Source: Pseudomonas resinovorans NBRC 106553
GTDB lineage: Bacteria; Pseudomonadota; Gammaproteobacteria; Pseudomonadales; Pseudomonadaceae
NCBI RefSeq assembly: GCF_000412695.1
Contig: NC_021499.1
Coordinates: 3,162,001-3,226,000, forward strand
Length of the DNA stretch: 64,000 bases
Direction of reading: 5' to 3'
Positions within the stretch are counted from its first letter, which is position 1; each line of letters opens with the position of its first letter. A program made the position numbers and the translations under genes. The notes beneath the pieces were generated by a model that saw nothing but the letters and a program-made list of their open reading frames with translations, was not told where the DNA came from and searched no databases. Below, piece after piece: positions 24,792 to 32,249 of the stretch.

Positions 24792-24991
24792 ACATTCGGC
24801 CACTTAAAGGCAACAGCAGTTATGTAGATAGTCATGACCAGTGCGGCGACCAAGCCGAACAAGCTTTCAGCCGTATTTGACATGAACAACCCATAAAACA
24901 AAGTGGCCAAGTGAGAGAACAAACAAGCGAACGCTACATATGCGCACGCCCAAAAGGCCAAAATGGTCAGTTCGCGAAACTTGGTTTTCAT
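24788..24991 (-). CDS. 67-aa membrane protein, phage B1
   Basis: Two predicted membrane helices (ILAFWACAYVAFACLFSHLA and LFGLVAALVMTIYITAVAF). The ATG overlaps the Rep stop (ATGA). Phage A has a 60-aa membrane protein in a comparable but not identical position. No family recognised. Confidence 0.7.
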   Translation of the reverse strand: MKTKFRELTILAFWACAYVAFACLFSHLATLFYGLFMSNTAESLFGLVAALVMTIYITAVAFKWPNV

Positions 24992-26028
24992 GCTTGAGCC
25001 CTTCTGGTGGAGAAGTGAACAAGGTTCTTTTCAAAGAAGAAGGAAGGAATAGCCGCTGGCTTAGCTTCCAGAACGCGAATCATCGGGATGACGTTAGTAT
25101 CGTCGCGACGATCACAACGGATATTGATATCAATACCCAGGGTAAGAAGTTCTTTGCGATGGCGATAATAGGTTGGCTTCGAAAGCATGGTGAACAAATC
25201 ATGCCCTTGCTTCCAAAGAACATACGTTGCGCGAAGCTTATTCGGCAGCTCAAGAAGCTGCTGACTGTTCAACTCAATTTGCTCAGACATATCAAGTTCC
25301 CCTATGAAATGGCGGTACTGAGCCCATAGAGCCGCCGGGGTGAGTTTGTGACCATATTCCAGGTCTAAAGCTTTAAGCTTCTTGGACAGCAACCGAAGTT
25401 CAACGCGAAGCTTGTTATCAATGAATTCGTGAATCTCAGGAATGGAATGGAACTCTTCCGCCAACTTATGAGAACCCTTACCGGAAATCTCATCGGCTTT
25501 GCAATAGCAGGTAATGCGCCAGTGAGTACTTCCTTTTCCGAACGTCAGAGTTCCGCGATCATGAACGGGCCGTCCATGTCGAGACTTGCACTTGAACTCA
25601 CCAGCTCGCAACCAGGAGCGAACATCCGCCCGGCTGGGAAGTTCAAACATGCGGTTATAGTCGATGCGGGTAACACGGTACTGCCCTGCCCTAACTTTCT
25701 GACGTTCAAAGTCAGTAGATTCAAGTCGAAATATCCCGCAGACCCTGGCGAAAACATCCCAAACGAGAGCGAGCAAGTCATCCGAACCAACAAGGTTGTG
25801 GCCTTGAAGCCACTTGGAAGGGTTTCCATCGATATAGAGGTGAGTTGCATTGCCTTTGCCGTCCCCGCCTACGCTTCGAACATGCATCGACGACTCGTGA
25901 GAACCCCTCACCTGCATCTTGCGAGGGGTTTCCCAGGCGATGGTCCCATCAGCCTCGACACATATCACCGCGCCACTACGGAGAGGGGCGTGGTTTAGCT
26001 CGATGAAAAGTGACGTCCAGTCGATCAT
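24988..26028 (-). CDS. Replication initiation protein (gene II/X family), phage B1
   Basis: 346-aa rolling-circle initiator. Family marks are the MIDW start, DGNPSKWLQGHNLVGSDDL (the GNP.K.LQGHN signature), VTRIDYNRMFEL, and C-terminal YYRHRKELLTLGIDI followed by CD. The ATG at 26028 is chosen because MIDW is the usual start in this family; an upstream in-frame start would add 18 residues inside the control region. It shares fold marks but little sequence with the phage A initiator. Confidence 0.88.
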   Translation of the reverse strand: MIDWTSLFIELNHAPLRSGAVICVEADGTIAWETPRKMQVRGSHESSMHVRSVGGDGKGNATHLYIDGNPSKWLQGHNLVGSDDLLALVWDVFARVCGIFRLESTDFERQKVRAGQYRVTRIDYNRMFELPSRADVRSWLRAGEFKCKSRHGRPVHDRGTLTFGKGSTHWRITCYCKADEISGKGSHKLAEEFHSIPEIHEFIDNKLRVELRLLSKKLKALDLEYGHKLTPAALWAQYRHFIGELDMSEQIELNSQQLLELPNKLRATYVLWKQGHDLFTMLSKPTYYRHRKELLTLGIDINIRCDRRDDTNVIPMIRVLEAKPAAIPSFFFEKNLVHFSTRRAQA

Positions 26029-26133
26029 GAGTGCATGCACACAAGTTACATTGCGGCGGAATGTAGACTGGGGAACACGCACACGTCAACGCAAATCACA
26101 TGCACACACGTAAACTTGCACAGGAATCGACCA
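26029..26133. promoter_or_regulatory. Divergent rep/repressor control region with repeats (phage B)
   Basis: About 105 bp containing three related repeats: GCACACAAGT (26037-26046), GCACACGT (26079-26086) and GCACACACGT (26102-26111). They are different from the ATCACAAAT repeats of phage A, matching the different repressor. They are likely operators. Copies are at 33287-33391 and 40545-40649. Confidence 0.6.
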
Positions 26134-26367
26134 ATGGAACGTCATGGCATGCCAACGAACCTTCGTTTGACCAATCAGGAACAGGAAGACCTGAGGAAAA
26201 AAGCTATAGAAATCAACAAGATACTAGTGCGCCAGGGCATGCAGCCCATGAAGGACAGCGAGCTCGCACACAAAATTCTCGAGATATCAATAACTTGCGC
26301 TTACGTGACCAGCTCGGGCGAAATCAAGCTGGACCTGCCAGGGGATGGGGTTGAGGTAAAAAAATGA
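26134..26367 (+). CDS. Small putative ribbon-helix-helix repressor, phage B1
   Basis: 77-aa basic protein divergent from rep. From residue 6, MPTNLRLTNQEQEDLRKK gives a beta-strand then helix, followed by a second helix (DSELAHKILEISI), compatible with a ribbon-helix-helix DNA-binding fold. The ATG at 26134 or the one at 26149 could be used. It has no evident similarity to the phage A repressor, so the phages are probably not cross-immune. Confidence 0.68.
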   Translation: MERHGMPTNLRLTNQEQEDLRKKAIEINKILVRQGMQPMKDSELAHKILEISITCAYVTSSGEIKLDLPGDGVEVKK

Positions 26368-26371
26368 GACA

Positions 26372-26400
26372 AAAGTCGGGTATTACCAGTACCCGACTTT
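26372..26400 (+). terminator. Strong terminator behind the phage B repressor
   Basis: Perfect 11-bp stem AAAGTCGGGTA / TACCCGACTTT around a 7-base loop, beginning 4 bases after the repressor stop and ending in T residues. It is a convincing intrinsic terminator. Copies are at 33630-33658 and 40888-40916. Confidence 0.8.
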
Positions 26401-26425
26401 CCCACCCCTGAGCACGGAACGAAGC

Positions 26426-26662
26426 ATGAGCTACGAACGTTGGAAAATCGTCGGGGAAGGCGGCCAGGAACTGCTGCAATGCAGCATGGAAGAGGACCGG
26501 ATCACCATCCGTACCGGCCCACCATCAGGCTTTATGACGAAGCCAGAGGGCGGCCATGAGCCCCCTATCAACCTACCCCGGGAACACGCCGAAGCCCTGG
26601 CGCAGATACTGCGCGACAGCACGCTGACGGAGTTCCGAAAGGCGAAAGTAGTGCGGGCCTGA
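26426..26662 (+). CDS. 78-aa hypothetical protein on the plus strand, phage B only, copy B1
   Basis: MSYERWKIVGEGGQELLQCS... forms alternating beta-type sequence and a C-terminal helix (EHAEALAQILRDSTLTEF). It lies behind the repressor terminator, so it needs read-through or its own promoter. Phage A has instead the minus-strand 97-aa gene here. No family recognised. It is a candidate accessory or superinfection-control gene. Confidence 0.7.
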   Translation: MSYERWKIVGEGGQELLQCSMEEDRITIRTGPPSGFMTKPEGGHEPPINLPREHAEALAQILRDSTLTEFRKAKVVRA

Positions 26663-26679
26663 ACAGTGAAGTCTCGCTC

Positions 26680-26840
26680 GCTGGGCTCAATGGGCGAGTC
26701 TTTCCTCGGAGGGTTGCAGGCCCGCAATGGGCCTACACAGCGTGCTATGTGTGACGCCGCCGTGGGCAGCTGAGGGTAATCATGGCGCGAGGTGGGTTCG
26801 GAGCGGCGGCGGCCGAAGTGGTCGCGGACGTGCACCGAGG
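26680..26840. other. Conserved non-coding block, candidate replication origin (phage B)
   Basis: Counterpart of 6190-6350: TGGGCGAGTCTTTCCTCGGAG, an AGGCCC/GGGCCT hairpin, ACACA...TGTGT hairpin sides around GCGTGCTA, then GGTAATCATGGCGCGA and GCGGCGGCG. It is retained although the genes on both sides differ from phage A. Copies are at 33938-34098 and 41196-41356. Confidence 0.6.
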
Positions 26841-26900
26841 GTGCGAAAAATGGTCCCAGAATCTCTTCCAGGACCGCGGCGCCGGCGAGAGTTTTGGTAC

Positions 26901-27008
26901 CTATTTGATCTTGCGGATGTGGTGCACACCTACGCACAGACCGATGAAGGCGATGAAGCTCCCGAAGCCGAGAAGCACGAGCAATCCAAGCAACTGAAAC
27001 CAGCCCAT
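26901..27008 (-). CDS. 35-aa single-span membrane peptide, phage B only, copy B1
   Basis: MGWFQLLGLLVLLGFGSF followed by a second part of the same long hydrophobic run and a basic end HHIRKIK. GGGGGTG lies 3 bases before the ATG, and the gene follows the 132-aa gene with one base between them. Function unknown; it could be a small membrane effector or an envelope protein. Confidence 0.65.
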   Translation of the reverse strand: MGWFQLLGLLVLLGFGSFIAFIGLCVGVHHIRKIK

Positions 27009-27009
27009 A

Positions 27010-27408
27010 TCACCCCCTACCCTGGCGATTCAGACGCGCCAGAAAGTGATCCATCGTCTCCCCGGCCTGGGGCGTGAGCCTGCTTTCGGTACCAACTTCA
27101 TCACCTGCAGGCGCTGGCCGACGCCGAGCTGGTGATGATTCTGGTACCAAATCTCCGAGGAGGTCGCCCTGCCCTGTCGCTTCCAGCAGCAGGATGGCTG
27201 CAGATCGGGCGCCCTTGATCGTCTGATCACGAACGGCGACCAGCTCTTCCAGGCGAGCAATCTCCCGCTTCTGCCACTCAACGGTTTTCACCAGGTAGTC
27301 GAACTCAGCCGCAGCCTTGGCGTATGCCTTGGAACCAGTGGACGTACCGGTCTGACGCTTCAGCTTTTCAACGAAGGCGTCATCGGCGTCCGGGATCTTA
27401 ATCAGCAT
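27010..27408 (-). CDS. 132-aa coiled-coil protein, phage B only, copy B1
   Basis: The N-terminal part (MLIKIPDADDAFVEKLKRQT) resembles small phage proteins with a ribbon-helix-helix-like start. Then comes a coiled coil (VKTVEWQKREIARLEELVAV) and a Pro/Arg-rich disordered tail. The upstream 147 bp hold four GGTACC palindromes, possibly its own operators. It may be a DNA-binding regulator; this is inference. Phage A has no counterpart. Confidence 0.72.
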   Translation of the reverse strand: MLIKIPDADDAFVEKLKRQTGTSTGSKAYAKAAAEFDYLVKTVEWQKREIARLEELVAVRDQTIKGARSAAILLLEATGQGDLLGDLVPESSPARRRPAPAGDEVGTESRLTPQAGETMDHFLARLNRQGRG

Positions 27409-27555
27409 TTTTCAACTCTCCATTTGGTACCAATTGCGAGTCCCAGGACGAACCCTGGCTCGACAAAAAGGTACCAATTCCTATCGATAGGATCAAGCGC
27501 TCTGGTACCAAAATCTCAACCTGGTGCAGTTGCTCGAGGACAAAAATGGTACCAG
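27409..27555. promoter_or_regulatory. Intergenic region with GGTACC repeats and a 14-bp palindrome (phage B)
   Basis: GGTACC occurs at 27426, 27470, 27504 and 27548, spaced 34-44 bp, three of them followed by AA. The 14-bp perfect palindrome TCCTATCGATAGGA lies at 27479-27492. Three more GGTACC lie nearby at 26896, 27086 and 27143. The pattern looks like iterated protein-binding sites between two minus-strand genes. Copies are at 34667-34813 and 41925-42071. Confidence 0.55.
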
Positions 27556-27792
27556 TCAGAGGTCCAGGATTGCCCGGCACGCTTCCTGGAGCGCCTCCAG
27601 GCGAGCATCGAAGTCGGAAGATTCCCGGTCCAGGCCCTGAACACGACGGCGCAACTGGCGCACCTCAGAAACGAGCCTGGGATAGTCCTGGAGCACGTAA
27701 CAGACCGAGTCCAGGTCATCACGCCCAGGAGCATACAAACGCGCATCCTGGACGAGATTAGAGGGGATGGAGAGGGGTATGGGCTTGCGCAT
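27556..27792 (-). CDS. 78-aa coiled-coil protein starting inside attP, phage B1
   Basis: Homologue of the phage A gene at 6359-6595, with the same ARLYAPGR core and identical ending ACRAILDL. The ATG (27790-27792) again lies in the XerC-type arm of attP1. Only a weak ribosome site precedes it. Confidence 0.8.
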   Translation of the reverse strand: MRKPIPLSIPSNLVQDARLYAPGRDDLDSVCYVLQDYPRLVSEVRQLRRRVQGLDRESSDFDARLEALQEACRAILDL

Positions 27793-27811
27793 AATCGCCA
27801 TTACGTTACGC
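27784..27811 (+). other. attP1: dif-like XerCD site, phage B
   Basis: 11/6/11 layout: arm CTTGCGCATAA (identical to phage A), six central bases TCGCCA, arm TTACGTTACGC. Copies are at 35042-35069 and 42300-42327. Confidence 0.8.
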
Positions 27812-27845
27812 GAGGCCCGGAAGGCTACGCCAGTGTCCGGACCCC

Positions 27846-27876
27846 GCTCAACGTAACGCCGTCCATTATGCGAAGC
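27846..27876 (-). other. attP2 / unit junction: inverted dif-like site, phage B
   Basis: 11/9/11 layout in inverse orientation: arm GCTTCGCATAA, nine central bases, arm TTACGTTGAGC. TTACGTT of attP1 pairs with AACGTAA here; phage A has TATGTT with AACATA. The base change on one side is thus matched on the other, direct support for a selected hairpin. A further copy is at 35104-35134. Confidence 0.8.
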
Positions 27877-28038
27877 CCTAGGGGTTGTCGGCTGCGCCGT
27901 TCCCCGTGGTTTTTGAAGGTGGACACCGGCGCTGGCGAGCTGGAGACGCTGCGGGCTGTTCGGAAGAAACGATCCAGACCGTCGCCCCTGCCTACCGTGA
28001 TCGGGTCCCTCCCGCAAGCGGGAGCCCTCCCAATCACG

Positions 28039-29181
28039 TTAGTCCGTGACACCGGCCGTTGTCACTTTCGAGGCCAGGCCAGTGGTCGGCAGATCGGCAA
28101 CGACGAACCCTACGTCAAAGCCCTTATAGGTCAGGCTAACGACCGTATCGGACTCATAGGCCACTTCATAGCCGGCGGTACGGAGATCATCGAACGACAC
28201 ACGACGAATCGACTGGCCGTTCTGAGCGATGGTCACATAGCCACCCAAGAACTCTTCCTCAACACCGTTACGGAAGCGCTTGCCCTTGAGCAGCGCCTGC
28301 AAGTGCATCGACAAGCCCTGGTACGGATGCAGCTTCTGCTCAGGTCCGCGAGGCTGTGCAACTTCCACAGGCGCAACTGGAGTAGCAACTACCGGTACCG
28401 GCTCCTGGTGCGCGACCTGGACGGTTTTTGCCTTAGGTGCCGGAGCAACTTTCTTTTCGTCATCCTTAGTAATTTGATAAATAACGAAGAAAAAGAAGAA
28501 CAGAAAACAAAGTGCAGCCCCCTTAAACGGCCAACGTTTCCAGATAGGAATAATGTCATTGGCGTCCAGTTCCTGGGCGGCAGCACTCGAACGCGTATGC
28601 GACTTGTAAAGCGCGAAGTACTTCTTTTCATACTTTCGATCCGTAGTGTTAACCACATCGCCGCGCAGCCCGTCCTGGACCTTGCGGATATAGCGGTTAG
28701 AGAAACCGAACGCCGTAGCCTTTTTGCAGCGGTAAACAACCTGGACCAGATCACGAATGGCTTTATTGATCTTGCCGTAACTCTGCGTAATCAACAGCAC
28801 ATCGGCCAATTCGTGACGATGCAGAGAAAACCACTCCTCAATACGAACCTGTTCTTTCGGATCAGGTCCACGAAGCGGGATTGCTAGATGGCACTCATCA
28901 ACAACATACAGCGGGCCGACGCCAGTCAAAGGATGCCGCCACGTATCGCCATAGTGCTCCAGGCGACTGAAAGGACGAACAAGCTCGCCGTCCACAAGTT
29001 GAGGTTGACGAATTTCAATTAGCTTGGTGCAACCGGGCCAATAACTCTCCCAAACCTCCAGGGCGAGCGGCAAGTTCGTGATGACTCGCCTCCCCTGCTC
29101 CACCACGGCCGGAACCACATGAAACGCCACGGACTCATAGGACTTGCCACCACCAGGTTGACCCAGCATCAAGTTAATCAT
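28039..29181 (-). CDS. zot: Zot-like assembly ATPase, phage B2
   Basis: B2 copy, identical protein to the gene at 20781-21923. Confidence 0.93.
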   Translation of the reverse strand: MINLMLGQPGGGKSYESVAFHVVPAVVEQGRRVITNLPLALEVWESYWPGCTKLIEIRQPQLVDGELVRPFSRLEHYGDTWRHPLTGVGPLYVVDECHLAIPLRGPDPKEQVRIEEWFSLHRHELADVLLITQSYGKINKAIRDLVQVVYRCKKATAFGFSNRYIRKVQDGLRGDVVNTTDRKYEKKYFALYKSHTRSSAAAQELDANDIIPIWKRWPFKGAALCFLFFFFFVIYQITKDDEKKVAPAPKAKTVQVAHQEPVPVVATPVAPVEVAQPRGPEQKLHPYQGLSMHLQALLKGKRFRNGVEEEFLGGYVTIAQNGQSIRRVSFDDLRTAGYEVAYESDTVVSLTYKGFDVGFVVADLPTTGLASKVTTAGVTD

Positions 29182-29183
29182 GA

Positions 29184-29522
29184 TCAGGACCCCCAGCGAA
29201 CAAACGGAATCGTTTGCAGCAGGAAGCGGACTACCAAGGCGCCGACAATCATAGTCAGCGCCTGAGTAATACCAATAACGCCCAGCATGTTCACAACATC
29301 AGGCGGGAGCATTCCGTAATACGTTTGAGGATCAAACGGCGCATCGATAGTGGACAACGCCGTAGACGCCAGACCAAGAACGCTCTCCAGGACCCAGCAG
29401 GCAAGATCGGTAACGATATTCCATAGATCATCAAAAACCCGTTTAACCACTAGAAGCAACCAACTGGCAACCGCCGATATCTTGGCCAGCAATGCACTAA
29501 AAAACTGGAATATGGCGCCCAT
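29184..29522 (-). CDS. pVI-like minor coat protein, phage B2
   Basis: B2 copy of the gene at 21926-22264. Confidence 0.85.
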   Translation of the reverse strand: MGAIFQFFSALLAKISAVASWLLLVVKRVFDDLWNIVTDLACWVLESVLGLASTALSTIDAPFDPQTYYGMLPPDVVNMLGVIGITQALTMIVGALVVRFLLQTIPFVRWGS

Positions 29523-29523
29523 A

Positions 29524-30936
29524 TCAGCCTCCAAACATGATGTAGCGGCAGGCAAACGCCGCTGTTACCAGGAGAACGCTTTTAACGAAATCGAACACGT
29601 AACATATGTTTTGAAACGGAATTGTCCCGAAGTTGGCCATGGCGCCAATAGCGAAGTTCATAGACCAGGTCGGGCAGGTACCAGAGAAGCTAGGAACAAA
29701 CGAGCGCAGGAAGGAGACAAATTCACTATTTTCAAATTCGGCACTTGCGTCAGCCCAAACGCCCTGGAATCCGTCCGGATACTTCTGTTCGTAGAATGGC
29801 GTTATCTCCGGAAGAGCGGAATCCTGAAAACTATACTGCTCCTCTTCTGGAGATTCCTCCTCAGGGTTTTCTTCTGGAGTACCAGCGTCCGTAGTCGATT
29901 CTTCGGAATCTTTCAAACCATCTTTATACTTGGTGGTATTGGTTACGGTGTCATAGTCAAAGTAATTGTCACCGTAACGAATATTGTAATTAGTAGTAGT
30001 TGTACTGGAAGTCGTTCCAGGAGTGCCGTCAGGCTTTGTGTAAGTTCCGGTGGTTGAGGAAGTTGGACCAGCAACAGTTGCCGGCCCACTAACAGCCGGA
30101 GGCGCTTGCTTCTGAAGATCGTCATAGCAGCCCTGCGGGTTCAACGACCCTTCGCAGGAGTGCTGGAGGATGTCCCGAATGAAGCCCGCTGTCGCGGCCG
30201 TGATCACCGGGTCCAGGGACGCATAGTCGGATTCCTGGAGATCGGTCAGCGTCGGATCGACCTCACGACGGCACTGACCATCCGACGTCAACGCATACGG
30301 CGCAGGACAGGTACCTTGCCGAGACGTCGTAAACAGGAAAGTATCGCTTGCCCGCTGAACCTGACAGTTGTACTGGGTGTCATTCAGCTTAATAACGGAC
30401 TTGATAGACAAATAAGACGGATGGTATCCCACAAGTTGCTGGCATGCTGCTTGCGGACTGTTACCAGTGAGAGTCACGCCGGCCGCTGGGCCAACGTTCC
30501 AGCGGAAAGTGGCAGTAGGAGCATTTTCGTAGTTCTTGACCTCCTTCTTGATGGTCTTAGAACCCTCATCCATGACCCATCCAACAGCGCCCACAGCAGC
30601 AGCCGTGGCGCCATATAGCATGACCCGTGTTGGGTTAAGTTTGACCAAGTTCTTAAACTTGCCAGCAACGCCGGAAACAGGAACCTTGATCTTAGGCTTT
30701 ACCGTAACAGGCGTTTTAGTTGAGCCATTACCGAGCCAACCCTTGCGCTCAGCCTCAAGGAGTAAGTCTTGATTAGACTTAGTAGGCACGTAACCGGTAA
30801 CAGAGCCGGTGGCCGCTGTGTAACCTGGGCCGGCCTTGATATAGGGATCAACTCTAACGCGCTCAGTTGCAAGCGCAGGGAGGGAGAAAACAAACAGCGC
30901 TAGAAGCGCTGCTGAATACCGAGAACAAATGCCCAT
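29524..30936 (-). CDS. TspB/pIII-like adsorption protein, phage B2
   Basis: B2 copy of the gene at 22266-23678. Confidence 0.88.
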   Translation of the reverse strand: MGICSRYSAALLALFVFSLPALATERVRVDPYIKAGPGYTAATGSVTGYVPTKSNQDLLLEAERKGWLGNGSTKTPVTVKPKIKVPVSGVAGKFKNLVKLNPTRVMLYGATAAAVGAVGWVMDEGSKTIKKEVKNYENAPTATFRWNVGPAAGVTLTGNSPQAACQQLVGYHPSYLSIKSVIKLNDTQYNCQVQRASDTFLFTTSRQGTCPAPYALTSDGQCRREVDPTLTDLQESDYASLDPVITAATAGFIRDILQHSCEGSLNPQGCYDDLQKQAPPAVSGPATVAGPTSSTTGTYTKPDGTPGTTSSTTTTNYNIRYGDNYFDYDTVTNTTKYKDGLKDSEESTTDAGTPEENPEEESPEEEQYSFQDSALPEITPFYEQKYPDGFQGVWADASAEFENSEFVSFLRSFVPSFSGTCPTWSMNFAIGAMANFGTIPFQNICYVFDFVKSVLLVTAAFACRYIMFGG

Positions 30937-31016
30937 CCGCCTATTACTCCACCGATAAACACCAGCGAGTAAGCGAGCATGGCTATATCCGCCGGAGAAA
31001 TCGCTAATTGGTCCAT
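30900..31016 (-). CDS. 38-aa membrane peptide, phage B2
   Basis: B2 copy of the gene at 23642-23758. Confidence 0.75.
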   Translation of the reverse strand: MDQLAISPADIAMLAYSLVFIGGVIGGWAFVLGIQQRF

Positions 31017-31054
31017 AAGGTATAGAGGGGATATTGCTATCCCCTCCCCTGGCC

Positions 31055-31189
31055 TTAGGCCATTTTGACGCCGCGCTTGCCCAGGCCGATCGCTTTGAAG
31101 GCCATGGCGATACCGATGATCAGAACACCAGTACCGCCAACCCAAGTGGCAACTTCAGCCAGGTCTACCGCAGCAAAAATGGTTTCCAT
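31055..31189 (-). CDS. Major coat protein, phage B2
   Basis: B2 copy of the coat gene at 23797-23931. Confidence 0.88.
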   Translation of the reverse strand: METIFAAVDLAEVATWVGGTGVLIIGIAMAFKAIGLGKRGVKMA

Positions 31190-31200
31190 GTTGTTTCTCC

Positions 31201-31335
31201 TTACAGTTTTTTGATGACGCCAATTGCGACGCCGATTTTCATGCCCAACAACCAGCAAGTGGCTGTAAGCAAGAACCCTGCGGTATACACAGTAATAACC
31301 CCGTCTACCGTCAAAGTTGTTAGAGACTCCGGCAT
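31201..31335 (-). CDS. 44-aa membrane protein, phage B2
   Basis: B2 copy of the gene at 23943-24077. Confidence 0.78.
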   Translation of the reverse strand: MPESLTTLTVDGVITVYTAGFLLTATCWLLGMKIGVAIGVIKKL

Positions 31336-31353
31336 AGAGCCTCCCTAAGTTGA

Positions 31354-31467
31354 TTAATCCGATTCCTCGGAGTTACAAAAGGGGCAAAGTTGCTCGCCGT
31401 CTTCCACCAGGATGCCGGGATCATCCTCTTCGAACTCTTCCCCGCAGTCATCGCATTCCAGGCTCAT
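31354..31467 (-). CDS. 37-aa zinc-ribbon protein, phage B2
   Basis: B2 copy of the gene at 24096-24209. Confidence 0.75.
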   Translation of the reverse strand: MSLECDDCGEEFEEDDPGILVEDGEQLCPFCNSEESD

Positions 31468-31470
31468 GGA

Positions 31471-31782
31471 TCAGGCCCCAGCCGCTTTCGGAGCGGCAGC
31501 GGGCGCCTGACGGATTTCAGAGGAAACACGACGGCCCTGGCGCGGATCGAGGTCGAACACAACGCGGCCGTCTTTAACTTCGCCCTTGAGGGGAACTTCA
31601 TAGTCCCCGGTCGGCAGTACTTCTTGTTCGCTACGGCAGTAGTAGGAGAACTTCTGCGGGAAATCGCAGCCCGGAAGATGGGCGTAGGCTTCGGCCATGG
31701 TGTAGGGCTTACCAGCGCCGGAAGTACCGCTGCGATAAGTGCAAGATGCAGTGATGGAGACTTTGATCGTTACATTGGACAT
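31471..31782 (-). CDS. ssDNA-binding protein (pV), phage B2
   Basis: B2 copy of the gene at 24213-24524. Confidence 0.82.
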   Translation of the reverse strand: MSNVTIKVSITASCTYRSGTSGAGKPYTMAEAYAHLPGCDFPQKFSYYCRSEQEVLPTGDYEVPLKGEVKDGRVVFDLDPRQGRRVSSEIRQAPAAAPKAAGA

Positions 31783-31797
31783 AGATTGCTCCAGAAA

Positions 31798-32049
31798 TTA
31801 AGAGTTGGGGATAACGAAGGCGTCGCCCAGGAAGGGGGCGCCACTACTGCACGAAGCGACAACTTGCCACTTCTTTTCTTTCGCGAGTTGAACGCGGTCA
31901 GAAAGGATTTCAGCCGGAGTCCTGGACTCGACGACCTGGAGAGCTTCGGCAATTACGCTACCGGTAACTTCCATATTGCGAATCTTGTCTTGCATCACAG
32001 ACCGGGAGTCGATCTTTCCGCCAAAATAGTTGTCAAACATGCTCTTCAT
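31798..32049 (-). CDS. 83-aa hypothetical protein, phage B2
   Basis: B2 copy of the gene at 24540-24791. Confidence 0.7.
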   Translation of the reverse strand: MKSMFDNYFGGKIDSRSVMQDKIRNMEVTGSVIAEALQVVESRTPAEILSDRVQLAKEKKWQVVASCSSGAPFLGDAFVIPNS

Positions 32050-32249
32050 ACATTCGGCCACTTAAAGGCAACAGCAGTTATGTAGATAGTCATGACCAGT
32101 GCGGCGACCAAGCCGAACAAGCTTTCAGCCGTATTTGACATGAACAACCCATAAAACAAAGTGGCCAAGTGAGAGAACAAACAAGCGAACGCTACATATG
32201 CGCACGCCCAAAAGGCCAAAATGGTCAGTTCGCGAAACTTGGTTTTCAT
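32046..32249 (-). CDS. 67-aa membrane protein, phage B2
   Basis: B2 copy of the gene at 24788-24991. Confidence 0.7.
   Translation of the reverse strand: MKTKFRELTILAFWACAYVAFACLFSHLATLFYGLFMSNTAESLFGLVAALVMTIYITAVAFKWPNV

Larger units (their letters stand above)
20618..27875 (-). mobile_element. Inovirus prophage B, copy B1 (complete)
   Basis: First of three identical 7,258-bp units of a second filamentous phage. The virion genes are close relatives of those in phage A, while the replication initiator, ssDNA-binding protein, repressor and accessory genes differ. Its left end (20618-20780) lacks the 60-aa gene found in A and holds no convincing gene. Confidence 0.95.

Noticed and set aside
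26896..27553. GGTACC repeats as a CRISPR-like array
   Set aside because: The repeats are only 6-9 bp, unevenly spaced and partly inside coding sequence. No cas genes are present.
27424..28887. 487-codon plus-strand open frame crossing the B1/B2 junction (also at 34682-36145)
   Set aside because: It lies antisense to the 78-aa gene and zot and crosses attP. It has no ribosome site, and codon use is that of a GC-driven shadow frame.
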